NCBI GenBank assembly: GCA_964623265.1 | Contig: CAZUTK010000023.1 | Location: 1 to 38,172, forward strand | DNA: 38,172 nt | Reading direction: 5' to 3' | Source of the DNA: CAZUTK01 sp964623265 | Lineage (GTDB): Bacteria > Electryoneota > B3-LCP | In this document: positions 7,230 to 15,540 of the stretch, in pieces | How the letters are laid out: every line of letters starts with the position of its first letter | Position numbering within the stretch: the stretch's first letter is position 1 | Notes under the pieces: model-generated | What the model saw: the letters and a program-made list of their open reading frames with translations, nothing else | Databases searched by the model: none | Told to the model about the DNA's origin: nothing | Translations under genes and position numbers: made by a program

Positions 7230-9629
7230 CTATTTCAGAATCACCACCTTCTTCACTTCCGCCCTCTGCTTCGTCTTTAACTGAAGTAAATAAATCCCCG
7301 AGACCAGACCGGACGCATCCCAGGAAATTTGATGCAACCCGACGGAATAATCACCCTCCTGAACCGTCGCCACTCTCTTCCCGCTCACGTCGAACACCTC
7401 CAGAGTCACGGGACCCGCTGCAGCGAGCTCAAAGCGGATATTCGTCTGCGGGTTGAACGGGTTGGGATATGCCCCCACCAACCGATCCTCTGCAGGCATA
7501 AATGCCGGCGTCTCCGCTTCCACGCCGACGGCGTCGCTGCCCAGAGCCCGGATGTAGAAATCGTACTGCGCATCGTAAACCGTGTTGCCGTTGTAGTCGA
7601 AGAAGTGCCCCTGCCCGAAATGTTCGTAATCCGCCAGCAGATTCGGACCGCCGCCCGGTTGCGTCATCTCCAGCCAGACCCAGAAGGGGGCATTGCGGTA
7701 TAACATCTGCGGGATCGTTTCCGGAATGGTCACGATCTTCCAGTTGGGGTAGACTTCGCCGGCGTTGACCGTCACGTTCATAGTGCCCAGCTCCGGACCC
7801 GGCGCCTGCGGCGTGCCGGTGTCGTAAAAGTGCAGGGTGAAACTGCCGGTTTCCACGAAAAAGAACCGCATCCATCCCCAGCCTTGTGGGCTATCCTGCA
7901 CAAATCTCACCAGCGGCCCATTGCCCTGATAGTAATGCAGGGAAAGCAAATTGGGCTGATAGGAATAGCCGCGAGCGTCATACCCGTATTCCGTCGTCCA
8001 CTCGCCCTGGGGGAAAATATCAATCAATCCCGCTTTGCTGGTGTCGTTCGCCGGATTCTGATCCCCATTCATCTGCGTGTAGGAATCCACGAAAATCGCA
8101 CTGCCCGGCGCCGCGCTGAACGATATCGCCACGGTGGAATCATGCTCGCCCGGCAAACTCCACAGCGGCGTCGAACCCACCGGATGCGTTGTGCCGTTCG
8201 TGCGCCAGAACGCGTAAAAGCTGTTCGGATTGATGCCGAAATTGCGCACAGTCACCGTTCCCGCGAAACCCGCCACTGCGGGGAACGGGATGTGAATCTC
8301 CTTGATCCCCACATCGTTGGGCGGCAGCGCATTGACGAACACCTCGACATCGTCAATGAACAAGCCCTGACCGTTGCCGGAAGTGTGATCCCCATCCGTG
8401 ATAGCGCGCCACCGCAACCGGATGGTCTGTCCGGCGTACCCGCTGAGATTCATATCCATATTGCCGTTGTAGGGCAGTCCGGGAACCATCTGAGCCCAGC
8501 CCGGATAACCGGCGCCGCCGCGCGCATAATCGTAAAACAAAGTATCCCAGACTACCCCATCCTCGCTGGCTTCCACGAAGTAATAATCCCGCAGGGAATT
8601 CGACCCGGGGTGAGTGGAATCCGGCATATCGCAGCGCACCCAATAGCGGAATTTCGTCGTGTACCCCGAAGGAATGGAGATCGGAGGCGAGATCAAGGCA
8701 TCGTTGATGTAGAAATGATCGTCATCCACTCGCATCGCATGCGATGCGGAATGGTAACTGGCCGTGCTCCACTCCCACCAATCGCCGAAAGGCGGCCCGA
8801 CGTCGAAGGTCAAGGGTCCCGGAAATTCCGCTCCGTCGGCGTTGTTCCAGAGGAGCGTATCCCTTCCGCTGCGCACCAGGATGTCGTCCACGAAGAAACC
8901 GGTGATCTCCGGATGCCCCTGGGAGCTGACGGCGCGATCCGAACAGAGAGCCCAGCGGATCTTCACATTGGGAACTTGATACGCGCTGAGGTCGAACGTC
9001 GCCGGCTGCCAGCCTCCCGATGAATCCGCCCAGCCCGGAATCCCCGCGCCGAATCCCCAGACGCTGCCGAAAGAAGACAGGCTGGTGCAGGTGTATCCTG
9101 GCGATATCGGTTGCAACACCTGCCAGGTTCCCCCGTTGTTCGTCGAAATCCAGACGTTGCAGCCGTCCCAGCCGTTGTAGGGCGGAGGCGGAGGCGACGT
9201 CGTCGTGCTCTCCATCGCCCAGCGGACTCGGAACGTCAATTGCGGGCTGGACGCCCCCTGCAGATTCAGAGTCGGCGTCACCAAATACTGCAGCCAGAGG
9301 TTGTAATACCCCATCCAGAGAGAATCGCCGCACCACCAGGAATTGCCGGACCAGGCATTGAAGGGATCGGGATGCCATTGCGGTCCCACATCCGTCAAAT
9401 CCGCAGTCTCCCAGGCGGTCGGCTGAACTTCGAAGTTCTCGAAGAAAATGGTGGAATCCTGATCCACCCCATCGCTTGACGCGGCGATGAAGGGATTGGC
9501 GATTGCTTGCGCTCGAGAGATTGCGGATGCAGGATCGCATCTCATAGGAGCATTCCGATCCGCCGCCTGCATCGTCGCTACGCCGACGAAAAAAACGATC
9601 GCGGCGGCGCTGATTTGCGATGGCTTCAT
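7230..9629 (-). CDS. Secreted protein with two immune-inhibitor-A/MAM-like beta modules and a type IX sorting domain
   Basis: A 799-residue protein starting at ATG 9629 behind GGGAG, with signal peptide MKPSQISAAAIVFFVGVATMQA. Two repeated beta-sandwich modules follow. Each opens near a hydrophobic FFENFE or LLWNNADGAEF segment and ends with a FVDDILV or FIDDVEVFV motif, as in the MAM-like modules of immune inhibitor A peptidases. No metallopeptidase HExxH motif was seen, so it is probably binding rather than catalytic. A CARDB-like segment (PPNDVGIKEIHIPF) precedes the last about 80 residues, which hold GAYPNPFNPQTNIRFEL and end SGIYLLQLKTKQ through VVILK, a type IX secretion C-terminal domain. 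Likely surface-exposed or released. Ligand unknown. It lies 32 bases after a protease gene with the same kind of tail. Confidence 0.82.
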   Translation of the reverse strand: MKPSQISAAAIVFFVGVATMQAADRNAPMRCDPASAISRAQAIANPFIAASSDGVDQDSTIFFENFEVQPTAWETADLTDVGPQWHPDPFNAWSGNSWWCGDSLWMGYYNLWLQYLVTPTLNLQGASSPQLTFRVRWAMESTTTSPPPPPYNGWDGCNVWISTNNGGTWQVLQPISPGYTCTSLSSFGSVWGFGAGIPGWADSSGGWQPATFDLSAYQVPNVKIRWALCSDRAVSSQGHPEITGFFVDDILVRSGRDTLLWNNADGAEFPGPLTFDVGPPFGDWWEWSTASYHSASHAMRVDDDHFYINDALISPPISIPSGYTTKFRYWVRCDMPDSTHPGSNSLRDYYFVEASEDGVVWDTLFYDYARGGAGYPGWAQMVPGLPYNGNMDMNLSGYAGQTIRLRWRAITDGDHTSGNGQGLFIDDVEVFVNALPPNDVGIKEIHIPFPAVAGFAGTVTVRNFGINPNSFYAFWRTNGTTHPVGSTPLWSLPGEHDSTVAISFSAAPGSAIFVDSYTQMNGDQNPANDTSKAGLIDIFPQGEWTTEYGYDARGYSYQPNLLSLHYYQGNGPLVRFVQDSPQGWGWMRFFFVETGSFTLHFYDTGTPQAPGPELGTMNVTVNAGEVYPNWKIVTIPETIPQMLYRNAPFWVWLEMTQPGGGPNLLADYEHFGQGHFFDYNGNTVYDAQYDFYIRALGSDAVGVEAETPAFMPAEDRLVGAYPNPFNPQTNIRFELAAAGPVTLEVFDVSGKRVATVQEGDYSVGLHQISWDASGLVSGIYLLQLKTKQRAEVKKVVILK

Positions 9630-9661
9630 ATTCGCTCCCGATTGGACGGATGAAAGCTGCC

Positions 9662-11410
9662 TTATTTCAAGAGGATGACTTCTCGAACCTGCGCGCCCCA
9701 GTCCGTTTCCAACTGCAGCCAATAAATGCCGGAAGATAGACCTCCGGCATCCCACATCCAGCGATGTTCCCCCGCGGTGAAAATCCGCCGTTCCACGCCG
9801 CGCAGAGAACGCCCTGAAACGTCGAAGACCCGCAGTCGCGCCTCCCCAGCCGCCGGCAGAGTGAAATGAATGACGGTCTGCGGGTTGAACGGATTGGGAT
9901 GCACCGCCGTGATCTGAAATCCCCGCGGCGCCTGCGTCGAAAGCTCAGGCGAAACCCCGGCCAGAACCGCCTGAATCGCCCGCCAGACGTCGTAGATCCC
10001 CCAGCCGTTCAGAGTGTCCTGGTTGTGCGCCTGCGTGCCGGTGGATTTCAAGAATGCGTGCACCTGCATCGGAGTCAATTCCGGATCCGCCTGCAAGAGA
10101 AGCGCGCAGGCGCCCGCCGTGATCGGCGTCGAAAAGGACGTCCCGCTGGCGACCGTGTATCCCTCTGGGTTGACCGAAGATGCCGTGGTGACGGCGTTGC
10201 CCATCGCCATCAGATCCGGCTTGATCCGCCCGTCGTAGGTCGGTCCCAGGGAAGAGAAAGAAGAACGCGTCGAATCCGCGTTCACCGACCCGATCGCCAG
10301 CACGCTGTCGCCGTCCGACGGCGGTCCCATCTTGTTGTTTGGATAGGGGTAGTTCCCCCGATTGCCCGCCGAATTCAACACCACGATCCCGCGCGCTACG
10401 GCGTTGTCCGCCGCGATGGTGATCACTGTGGTGTTGCCGTCCAGTTCTTCGTATGTGTGCAGGGAAGGATAAGATAGCGAGCTGGTGGCGATGACGCAGC
10501 CCAGGGAATCCAGCCATTCGATGCCCGCCGCCCAGTTGTCCTCCTCGATGGGGAGCTCGTATTCGGTGTTCTCCGTCTTCGCCAACGCGACCGAGATCCC
10601 GTATGCCGCGCCGATCAAATATCCGGGATCATAGCCCGCCAGGCAGGAGAGCGTCTTGGTGCCGTGCGAACCTTCCCCCATCTGACCCGGGTCGTTCGCC
10701 ACGCTCGTATCCCCGTTGACGAAATCCCAGGTCGCGACGATGTCCAGCGTTTCGAAACAGCGATGTTCCAGCAGATTCCAGCCGGCATCCAGCATCCCCA
10801 CCAGCACTCCCCGACCGTCGTATCCTGCGTCATGAGCCGGCGGAAAGTTTTCCAGCGCATTCTGCGCGTACGAATCGCCGTAATTCAGCGTGTCCGCAGC
10901 CTGCAGGAAGCGCGTAGGGCGGTTTACCGCGTCCGGAATCGCCTCTATGTCGCGCGCAAAGCGCCGCACCGGCGTTATCTTCAACACGAAGGGGAGCTTT
11001 TCGACCAGCTCCCTCTGCCCTGCATCGAAAGCGTAACTCGCCGCGTTGATACACCGCACCACGGCGTGCGGCTCCAATCCGGTCACCGCTTCTATCTCCT
11101 GGAGATAGTCGTTGCAAACGGGCAGGTCATGCTCCCCCAATAAACTCGCTTCCGAACGCATCTTCCGCAGCCGATCGCGGGTGGCAGGCGAAAGACGCGT
11201 CTCTTCCCGGGCAAGCGCCGCATGGATTTCCTCCGGGGTTGTGAAGCCCCTGTCCCGAAAGTACACCCAGTATCGTGGCTGGCAGAAACTTTCGGCGCTG
11301 ATTGAAATGCACATCAACGCCGCGCAAGCCCCTAAGATTCTGAAATTCAAAGCCGTCTCGATCGTGAAATATGTCTGTTCCGCATTGAAAAAGATAGGAA
11401 AAATTCGCAT
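9662..11410 (-). CDS. Subtilisin-like S8 serine protease with type IX sorting domain
   Basis: A secreted subtilase of about 582 residues. The catalytic triad is visible: Asp in VGMLDAGW (about residue 208), His in EGSHGTKT (about 249) and Ser in SGTSFSTPITAGA (about 425), with the oxyanion Asn in NSAGNRG. An N-terminal propeptide-like region (about 45-150) follows a hydrophobic leader containing LGACAALMCISISAESFC. The C-terminus has HPNPFNPQTVIHFTL and ends SGIYWLQLE through REVILLK, so it should be exported by type IX secretion. The ATG at 11410 is used, but the leader then begins late; TTG at 11350, just before NFRILGACAA, may be the true start, and TTG at 11419 is also open. Substrate unknown. 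Confidence 0.88.
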   Translation of the reverse strand: MRIFPIFFNAEQTYFTIETALNFRILGACAALMCISISAESFCQPRYWVYFRDRGFTTPEEIHAALAREETRLSPATRDRLRKMRSEASLLGEHDLPVCNDYLQEIEAVTGLEPHAVVRCINAASYAFDAGQRELVEKLPFVLKITPVRRFARDIEAIPDAVNRPTRFLQAADTLNYGDSYAQNALENFPPAHDAGYDGRGVLVGMLDAGWNLLEHRCFETLDIVATWDFVNGDTSVANDPGQMGEGSHGTKTLSCLAGYDPGYLIGAAYGISVALAKTENTEYELPIEEDNWAAGIEWLDSLGCVIATSSLSYPSLHTYEELDGNTTVITIAADNAVARGIVVLNSAGNRGNYPYPNNKMGPPSDGDSVLAIGSVNADSTRSSFSSLGPTYDGRIKPDLMAMGNAVTTASSVNPEGYTVASGTSFSTPITAGACALLLQADPELTPMQVHAFLKSTGTQAHNQDTLNGWGIYDVWRAIQAVLAGVSPELSTQAPRGFQITAVHPNPFNPQTVIHFTLPAAGEARLRVFDVSGRSLRGVERRIFTAGEHRWMWDAGGLSSGIYWLQLETDWGAQVREVILLK

Positions 11411-11448
11411 CAAACGCAAGCGGAATTCAGCCTTTTGACGAATTTCAC

Positions 11449-11477
11449 TTGCTATTCTAAGGAAAAATCGCTATACT
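11449..11477 (+). promoter_or_regulatory. Sigma-70-like promoter for the DUF3467 gene
   Basis: TTGCTA at 11449-11454 and TATACT at 11472-11477 are separated by exactly 17 bases. A start of transcription near 11484 would leave a leader of about 44 bases before the ATG at 11528. Confidence 0.65.
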
Positions 11478-11514
11478 AAAAGCATCAGCACTCTGCAGAC
11501 TCTGTTTCACGATT

Positions 11515-11527
11515 CAGGAGGCAAAAT
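11515..11527 (+). promoter_or_regulatory. Strong ribosome binding site of the DUF3467 gene
   Basis: An AGGAGG core lies about seven bases before the ATG at 11528. It is the clearest Shine-Dalgarno sequence in the left half of the window. Confidence 0.8.
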
Positions 11528-11866
11528 ATGGCTGATCCCAAGCACCTTCCCCCGCAGCCGATGCCGCAGGGACCCAGAATCAACATCGCTATAGATGAGA
11601 ACATCGGTGATGGCATCTACGCCAATCTGGTCATGATCGCTCACACCGCCGCCGAATTCGTCCTCGATTTCGCTCGGGTTATGCCCGGAGTGCCCAAGAC
11701 CAAAGTGCAATCGCGCATCATCATGGCGCCTCAACATCTGAAGGGTTTCGCTAAGGCTTTGCAGGAAAATCTGGAACGCTACGAGAGTCGTTTCGGAGAG
11801 ATCAAACTGGAAGGGATTCCGTCGGAAAAAGGCTTTGGTTTCAAGAGCGGCGCGGAACACGAGTGA
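11528..11866 (+). CDS. DUF3467 small protein
   Basis: A 112-residue cytoplasmic protein. The segment GDGIYANLVMIAHTAAEFVL, then DFARVMPG, then SRIIMAPQHLKGFAKAL and a closing ENLERYESRFGEI match the DUF3467 pattern, a short conserved family of unknown function found widely in bacteria and often encoded alone. There is no signal peptide or membrane segment. It is the only plus-strand gene in the left 19 kb and has its own promoter and a strong ribosome site, so it is probably well expressed as a single gene. It converges with pgpA, 36 bases away, with no strong terminator between. Confidence 0.88.
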   Translation: MADPKHLPPQPMPQGPRINIAIDENIGDGIYANLVMIAHTAAEFVLDFARVMPGVPKTKVQSRIIMAPQHLKGFAKALQENLERYESRFGEIKLEGIPSEKGFGFKSGAEHE

Positions 11867-11902
11867 AAAAACCGCAGATTCAGCGTCTTTTCGACCCTTC
11901 TG

Positions 11903-12361
11903 CTATCTATGAAAAAATACCGATGCGATCTGAAGCAACAGACACGTATACACCCCCACGATCAGATCGTCCGCCATAATCCCCCACCCTCCGGGTAATT
12001 TCTGCGACCTGTGCGCCGGAAACGGTTTCCAGATATCCAGCGCCCGAAAAATCAGAAAAGACGCCGCGAAGTAACCAAACGTCCTGGGAACCAAGACGAG
12101 CGCCGCCCATTGTCCGACAACCTCGTCGAAGGTCGCCTGGCGAGGATCGTGCCCGTACTCCGCTTCCATCTGCGAGCAGATCGGCACGCCCGCGAAGAAG
12201 GCGGCTCCCACCAGAACAATCTGCTGCCAGCCGGAAAGCGGCGGAAGGAGCAGCCAGAAGGCAAGCCCCACAACGCTGCCGAACGTCCCGGGCGCCAACG
12301 GAATGTAGCCCGTCCCCAGCCCGCTGCCGATCAAGCGCAGGAGAAACTTCAAGCGACGCAC
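11903..12361 (-). CDS. pgpA: Phosphatidylglycerophosphatase A
   Basis: A 152-residue membrane protein of the PgpA family, which removes phosphate from phosphatidylglycerophosphate to make phosphatidylglycerol. Visible: IGSGLGTGYIPLAPGTFGSV near the N-terminus, the FDEVVGQ acidic motif in the middle, several hydrophobic segments, and GGWGIMADDLIVGVY near the end. GTG at 12361 is chosen: it gives the usual family start (RRLKFLLRLIGSG) and begins 22 bases after the pgsA stop. The frame is open to 12451, but that extra part would overlap pgsA and reads as non-protein-like. It follows pgsA, the enzyme producing its substrate. Confidence 0.92.
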   Translation of the reverse strand: MRRLKFLLRLIGSGLGTGYIPLAPGTFGSVVGLAFWLLLPPLSGWQQIVLVGAAFFAGVPICSQMEAEYGHDPRQATFDEVVGQWAALVLVPRTFGYFAASFLIFRALDIWKPFPAHRSQKLPGGWGIMADDLIVGVYTCLLLQIASVFFHR

Positions 12362-12383
12362 CCCGCTATCCGCCTCGCCGTCT

Positions 12384-13031
12384 TCACGAAATCCCCCCGG
12401 AATCCTGCAGACTCGGACGGCTCTTCGACAGATACAGGGCTCCCGAAACAACCGCCAGGATCACGCAAATGAAGATCAACGCCTTCACCGTGAAGACCAG
12501 CACTTGATCCCCAGGGTAAAACGGACGAATTTCCGGAATGAAGCGCGCGATCTGGCGGAAATTGAGGAAGATGAGGGTAGTGATGATGGTGATGAGTTGT
12601 GCGGTGGTCTTGGCTTTTCCCCATAAACTGGTTTCCACCGGAGCGCTGCGGTGGATCGCCCAGATGCGCAGCACCGTGATGCCGATCTCGCGAACCGCGA
12701 TGATGCTCACCGATAAAGCCATGAAGACGAAGACGTGTGCAAATTCACGGCGCAGAGCGATGGCGGTGAAAACCGTCAAGGTCAACAGCTTGTCCGCCAG
12801 CGGGTCGGCGAATTTGCCGAACGAGGTCACCTGGCGGCGGCGGCGGGCGATGCGCCCGTCCAGATGGTCCGTCACCGCCGCCAAGATAAACAGAACCGTC
12901 CCGGCAAGCTGCAGCGTCCAGGGATCCGAAAGGATTAACCACAGAATCACCGGAACCAGACCGAATCTCAAGCCCGTCAGAAAATTGGGCAGATTCAGCC
13001 AGTCCCTTTTGTTCTCGCCGACCTCAGGCAT
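12384..13031 (-). CDS. pgsA: CDP-diacylglycerol-glycerol-3-phosphate 3-phosphatidyltransferase
   Basis: A 215-residue integral membrane enzyme. It joins CDP-diacylglycerol and glycerol-3-phosphate to give phosphatidylglycerophosphate. The CDP-alcohol phosphotransferase signature is complete: D-x2-DG-x2-AR-x8-G-x3-D-x3-D at residues 55-80 (DHLDGRIARRRRQVTSFGKF followed by ADPLAD). NLPNFLTGLRFGLVPV near the N-terminus is also typical, and several hydrophobic helices follow. Start ATG 13031 is chosen for its family-like N-terminus; earlier in-frame codons would run into the porB end. It follows the por genes by 32 bases and precedes pgpA, the next step of the same pathway. Confidence 0.95.
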   Translation of the reverse strand: MPEVGENKRDWLNLPNFLTGLRFGLVPVILWLILSDPWTLQLAGTVLFILAAVTDHLDGRIARRRRQVTSFGKFADPLADKLLTLTVFTAIALRREFAHVFVFMALSVSIIAVREIGITVLRIWAIHRSAPVETSLWGKAKTTAQLITIITTLIFLNFRQIARFIPEIRPFYPGDQVLVFTVKALIFICVILAVVSGALYLSKSRPSLQDSGGIS

Positions 13032-13063
13032 AATGACCGCCCGCCGCACCGTCGAGCTGCGGA

Positions 13064-13999
13064 CTATTTGCTCGCCTCGCAATTGCGCAGGATCTCTTCC
13101 CATTTGTAATCCACCTCCGCCTGCAATTCATCAATGACATGGCGGTTTTCAGGACGAAAGAGATGCCGGAAACGACCCTGCGGCTTCAGAAACTCCTCCA
13201 CCGGCAGCTTCTGTTTGGGTTTGTAATTCAACTTCCACTTGCCGTGATCCACTTCGTACGCCGGCCAGAAGCAGGTGTCCGCCGCCAGACGGGAAATGTC
13301 AATGGTCTTCTCGGCGTCGTATTTCCAGCCGGGGACACAGGGCGCCAGCACGTTGATGAACGCCGGTCCCTCCACTTCAAAGGCGCGTTCGAACTTGCGC
13401 GACAAATCCTTCCAGTTGTTGGTCGTCGCCTGCGCCACATAGGGAATGTGGTGAGCGATCATGATCNNNNNNNNNNNNNNNNNNNNNNNNNNNNNNNNNN
13501 NNNNNNNNNNNNNNNNNNNNNNNNNNNNNNNNNNNNNNNNNNNNNNNNNNNNNNNNNNNNNNNNNNNNNNNNNNNNNNNNNNNNNNNNNNNNNNNNNNNT
13601 GTCGTAGCAAACGTACACCATATTGTGACCGCGCTCCATCGCTCCGGAAAGAGACTGGATGCCGATATCGTAGGTTCCGCCGTCCCCGCCGAACGCGATG
13701 AACTTGAAGTTGTCCTGAATCTTGCCGCGTTTCTTCAAAACGCGATACGCCGTCTCCACACCGGATACCGTCGCCGCTACATTTTCGAAGGCGTTGTGAA
13801 TGAAACTGCACTTCCAAGCGGTGTAAGGATAAATCGTAGTGGATACTTCCAAACACCCTGTCGCCGCGCCCACCACCAGATGGTCCGACGTCATGCGCAG
13901 TCCCAGTCGCACCATATTCGGGATGCCGCAGCCCGGACAGAGACGATGACCGCCCGACAGCCTCTCGGGCACCATTGCCAGGTCTTTTAGCTTAGCCAT
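13064..13999 (-). CDS. porB: 2-oxoacid:ferredoxin oxidoreductase, beta subunit (interrupted by an N gap)
   Basis: The thiamine-diphosphate-binding beta subunit of a pyruvate synthase-type enzyme, which oxidatively decarboxylates a 2-oxoacid to acyl-CoA and reduces ferredoxin, or runs in reverse. Seen: CPGCGIPNMVRLGL near the N-terminus, CSFIHNAFENVAATVSGVET, and AFGGDGGTYDIGIQSLSGAM, which holds the GDG thiamine motif. Positions 13467-13599 are N. The frame is the same on both sides, so a gap of 133 bases (or another length equal modulo 3) fits an intact gene. The missing part is where the family carries the rest of the cofactor site after VYVCYD. It is last in the order porG-porD-porA-porB. 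Oxoacid preference cannot be fixed by eye; pyruvate is most likely. Confidence 0.9.
   Translation of the reverse strand: MAKLKDLAMVPERLSGGHRLCPGCGIPNMVRLGLRMTSDHLVVGAATGCLEVSTTIYPYTAWKCSFIHNAFENVAATVSGVETAYRVLKKRGKIQDNFKFIAFGGDGGTYDIGIQSLSGAMERGHNMVYVCYDXXXXXXXXXXXXXXXXXXXXXXXXXXXXXXXXXXXXXXXXXXXXXIMIAHHIPYVAQATTNNWKDLSRKFERAFEVEGPAFINVLAPCVPGWKYDAEKTIDISRLAADTCFWPAYEVDHGKWKLNYKPKQKLPVEEFLKPQGRFRHLFRPENRHVIDELQAEVDYKWEEILRNCEASK
13467..13599. other. Assembly gap of 133 N
   Basis: A run of undetermined bases inside porB. Flanking frames agree. No biology can be read here. Confidence 0.99.
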
Positions 14000-14015
14000 T
14001 GTATCTCCAGTATGA

Positions 14016-15224
14016 TTAGACGATCGAAGGAACTCCGTCTTCCTTCAAATTCAGATAACCGATGCGACGCTTGGGCCGCCCCTTGACGATCGTATCTTTC
14101 AGATCATCGTAAACGGTGGCGATATGCTCCGGATCAATCGGTTTGCCGCCCAGACCATAAATGTAGTTGCTCAGGATCGGAACCGGATGCTGGCCGTAAA
14201 GCGCCGCTCTCACATCAATGTGCACCGGTCCGCCGTCGCCGCCGTAGGCGATGGAGCGATCCAGCACCGCGCAGGCTTTAACCCCCTTCAGCACGCGCGC
14301 GACTTCTTCGTATGGGAAAGGACGGAAACTGCGGATCTTGATCATGCCGGCGGCGATGCCGCGCCGGCGCAGGTCATTGACGACCAGACGCGCCGCGCCC
14401 GCCGTCGAACCTAGCACGACCACCGCCATCTCGGCGTCGTCCATCCGGTAGGCTTCCAGAAATCCGTAACAGCAATCCCCCCCGAAGGTCTTCTGGAATT
14501 CCTTTCCGACTTCCAGGATCACCTTCGGCGAAGCGTTCATCCCGTCCAATTGCGAGACCTTATGCTCGAAGTAGAAATCGGAGAAATCCATCGCTCCTAA
14601 CGTGATGGGGTGCGCGGGATCCAGCAGCGTATAACGAGGTTTGTATTCACCGACGAATTTTTTCACCGGCGCGTCATCGTACACCTGCACCGTCTCGATG
14701 CCGTGGCTGATGATGAAGCCGTCCAGCGTTACCATCACCGGCGTCAGCACCTCCGGATGCTCCGCGATGCGAACCGCCTGCAGTGTATTCTCGTACGCCT
14801 CCTGGGCATTTTCGCTGAAAAGTTGAATCCAGCCGGAATCGCGCGCGCCCATCGTATCGGAATGATCCCCTTGAATGTTGATCGGCCCCGATAAAGCGCG
14901 GTTGATGACCGGCATGACGATGGGAAGACGGTAGCCCGATGCGATGTATAAAATTTCCCACATCAACGCCAATCCGCAGGCGGATGTGGCGGTCATGGAA
15001 CGGGCTCCCGCCGCCTGCGCACCGACCGTGGCGGACATAGCGGAATGCTCCGATTCCACCAAGACCAGTTCGCTGTCCACCAAGCCGTCCGCCACGTAAT
15101 CCGCGAATTTCTGCATCAACGAGGTTTGCGGCGTGATGGGGTACGCCGCGACCACGTCCGGGTTGATCTGCTTCATCGCGTAGGCTACGGCGTCGTTTCC
15201 CGTCAGAGCAAGTAGTTCAGGCAT
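14016..15224 (-). CDS. porA: 2-oxoacid:ferredoxin oxidoreductase, alpha subunit
   Basis: A 402-residue alpha subunit of the four-subunit pyruvate synthase type. Seen: VVAAYPITPQTSLMQKF, the VESEHSAMSATVGAQAAGAR region, TSACGLALMWEILYIASGYR, and a C-terminal half with VVLGSTAGAARLVV, IRSFRPFPYEE and LDRSIAYGGDGGPVHIDV. The alpha subunit forms much of the substrate and cofactor pocket with PorB. It lies 22 bases after porD and 16 bases before porB. Length and motifs are complete. Confidence 0.95.
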   Translation of the reverse strand: MPELLALTGNDAVAYAMKQINPDVVAAYPITPQTSLMQKFADYVADGLVDSELVLVESEHSAMSATVGAQAAGARSMTATSACGLALMWEILYIASGYRLPIVMPVINRALSGPINIQGDHSDTMGARDSGWIQLFSENAQEAYENTLQAVRIAEHPEVLTPVMVTLDGFIISHGIETVQVYDDAPVKKFVGEYKPRYTLLDPAHPITLGAMDFSDFYFEHKVSQLDGMNASPKVILEVGKEFQKTFGGDCCYGFLEAYRMDDAEMAVVVLGSTAGAARLVVNDLRRRGIAAGMIKIRSFRPFPYEEVARVLKGVKACAVLDRSIAYGGDGGPVHIDVRAALYGQHPVPILSNYIYGLGGKPIDPEHIATVYDDLKDTIVKGRPKRRIGYLNLKEDGVPSIV

Positions 15225-15246
15225 TTGTATGATCCTCGAAGTAAAA

Positions 15247-15540
15247 TTATTTCTTCTCCATGGTGATGGCTTTTTCCGGTTTGGTGGGGCATTCGTGCGA
15301 ACAGATGGCGCATCCCTTGCAGTGGTCGTAATCTATTCCCACGACTTCGCCGTTTTCCACCAGAATGGCGCTGTCCGGGCAGTAGACCCAGCAGAAGAGG
15401 CATTGAATGCAGATGTCCGCATGGAACACCGGCTTGAAGGCGCTCCATCCGCCTGTATTGTAATGCTCCGCCGTGCCGGCTTCTTCGATCACGCCGGCTA
15501 ACGGCAAATCCTTGTATTTGCCTTCCAGATATTTCTTCAT
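15247..15540 (-). CDS. porD: 2-oxoacid:ferredoxin oxidoreductase, delta (ferredoxin-type) subunit
   Basis: A 97-residue subunit with two 4Fe-4S motifs: CIQCLFCWVYCP and CKGCAICSHECP, each CxxCxxCxxxC followed by proline. It carries electrons from the thiamine centre towards external ferredoxin. Its start overlaps the porG stop by four bases (ATGA), so translation is coupled. Presence of a separate gamma and delta gene marks the four-subunit form of the enzyme, not the fused homodimeric form. Confidence 0.95.
   Translation of the reverse strand: MKKYLEGKYKDLPLAGVIEEAGTAEHYNTGGWSAFKPVFHADICIQCLFCWVYCPDSAILVENGEVVGIDYDHCKGCAICSHECPTKPEKAITMEKK

Noticed and set aside
7830..9023. Open frame of about 397 codons on the plus strand
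   Set aside because: Antisense to the two-module secreted protein, with no recognisable domain and no ribosome site.
11867..11902. Possible terminator between the DUF3467 gene and pgpA
   Set aside because: Only a five-base stem with a long loop is visible, too weak to call.
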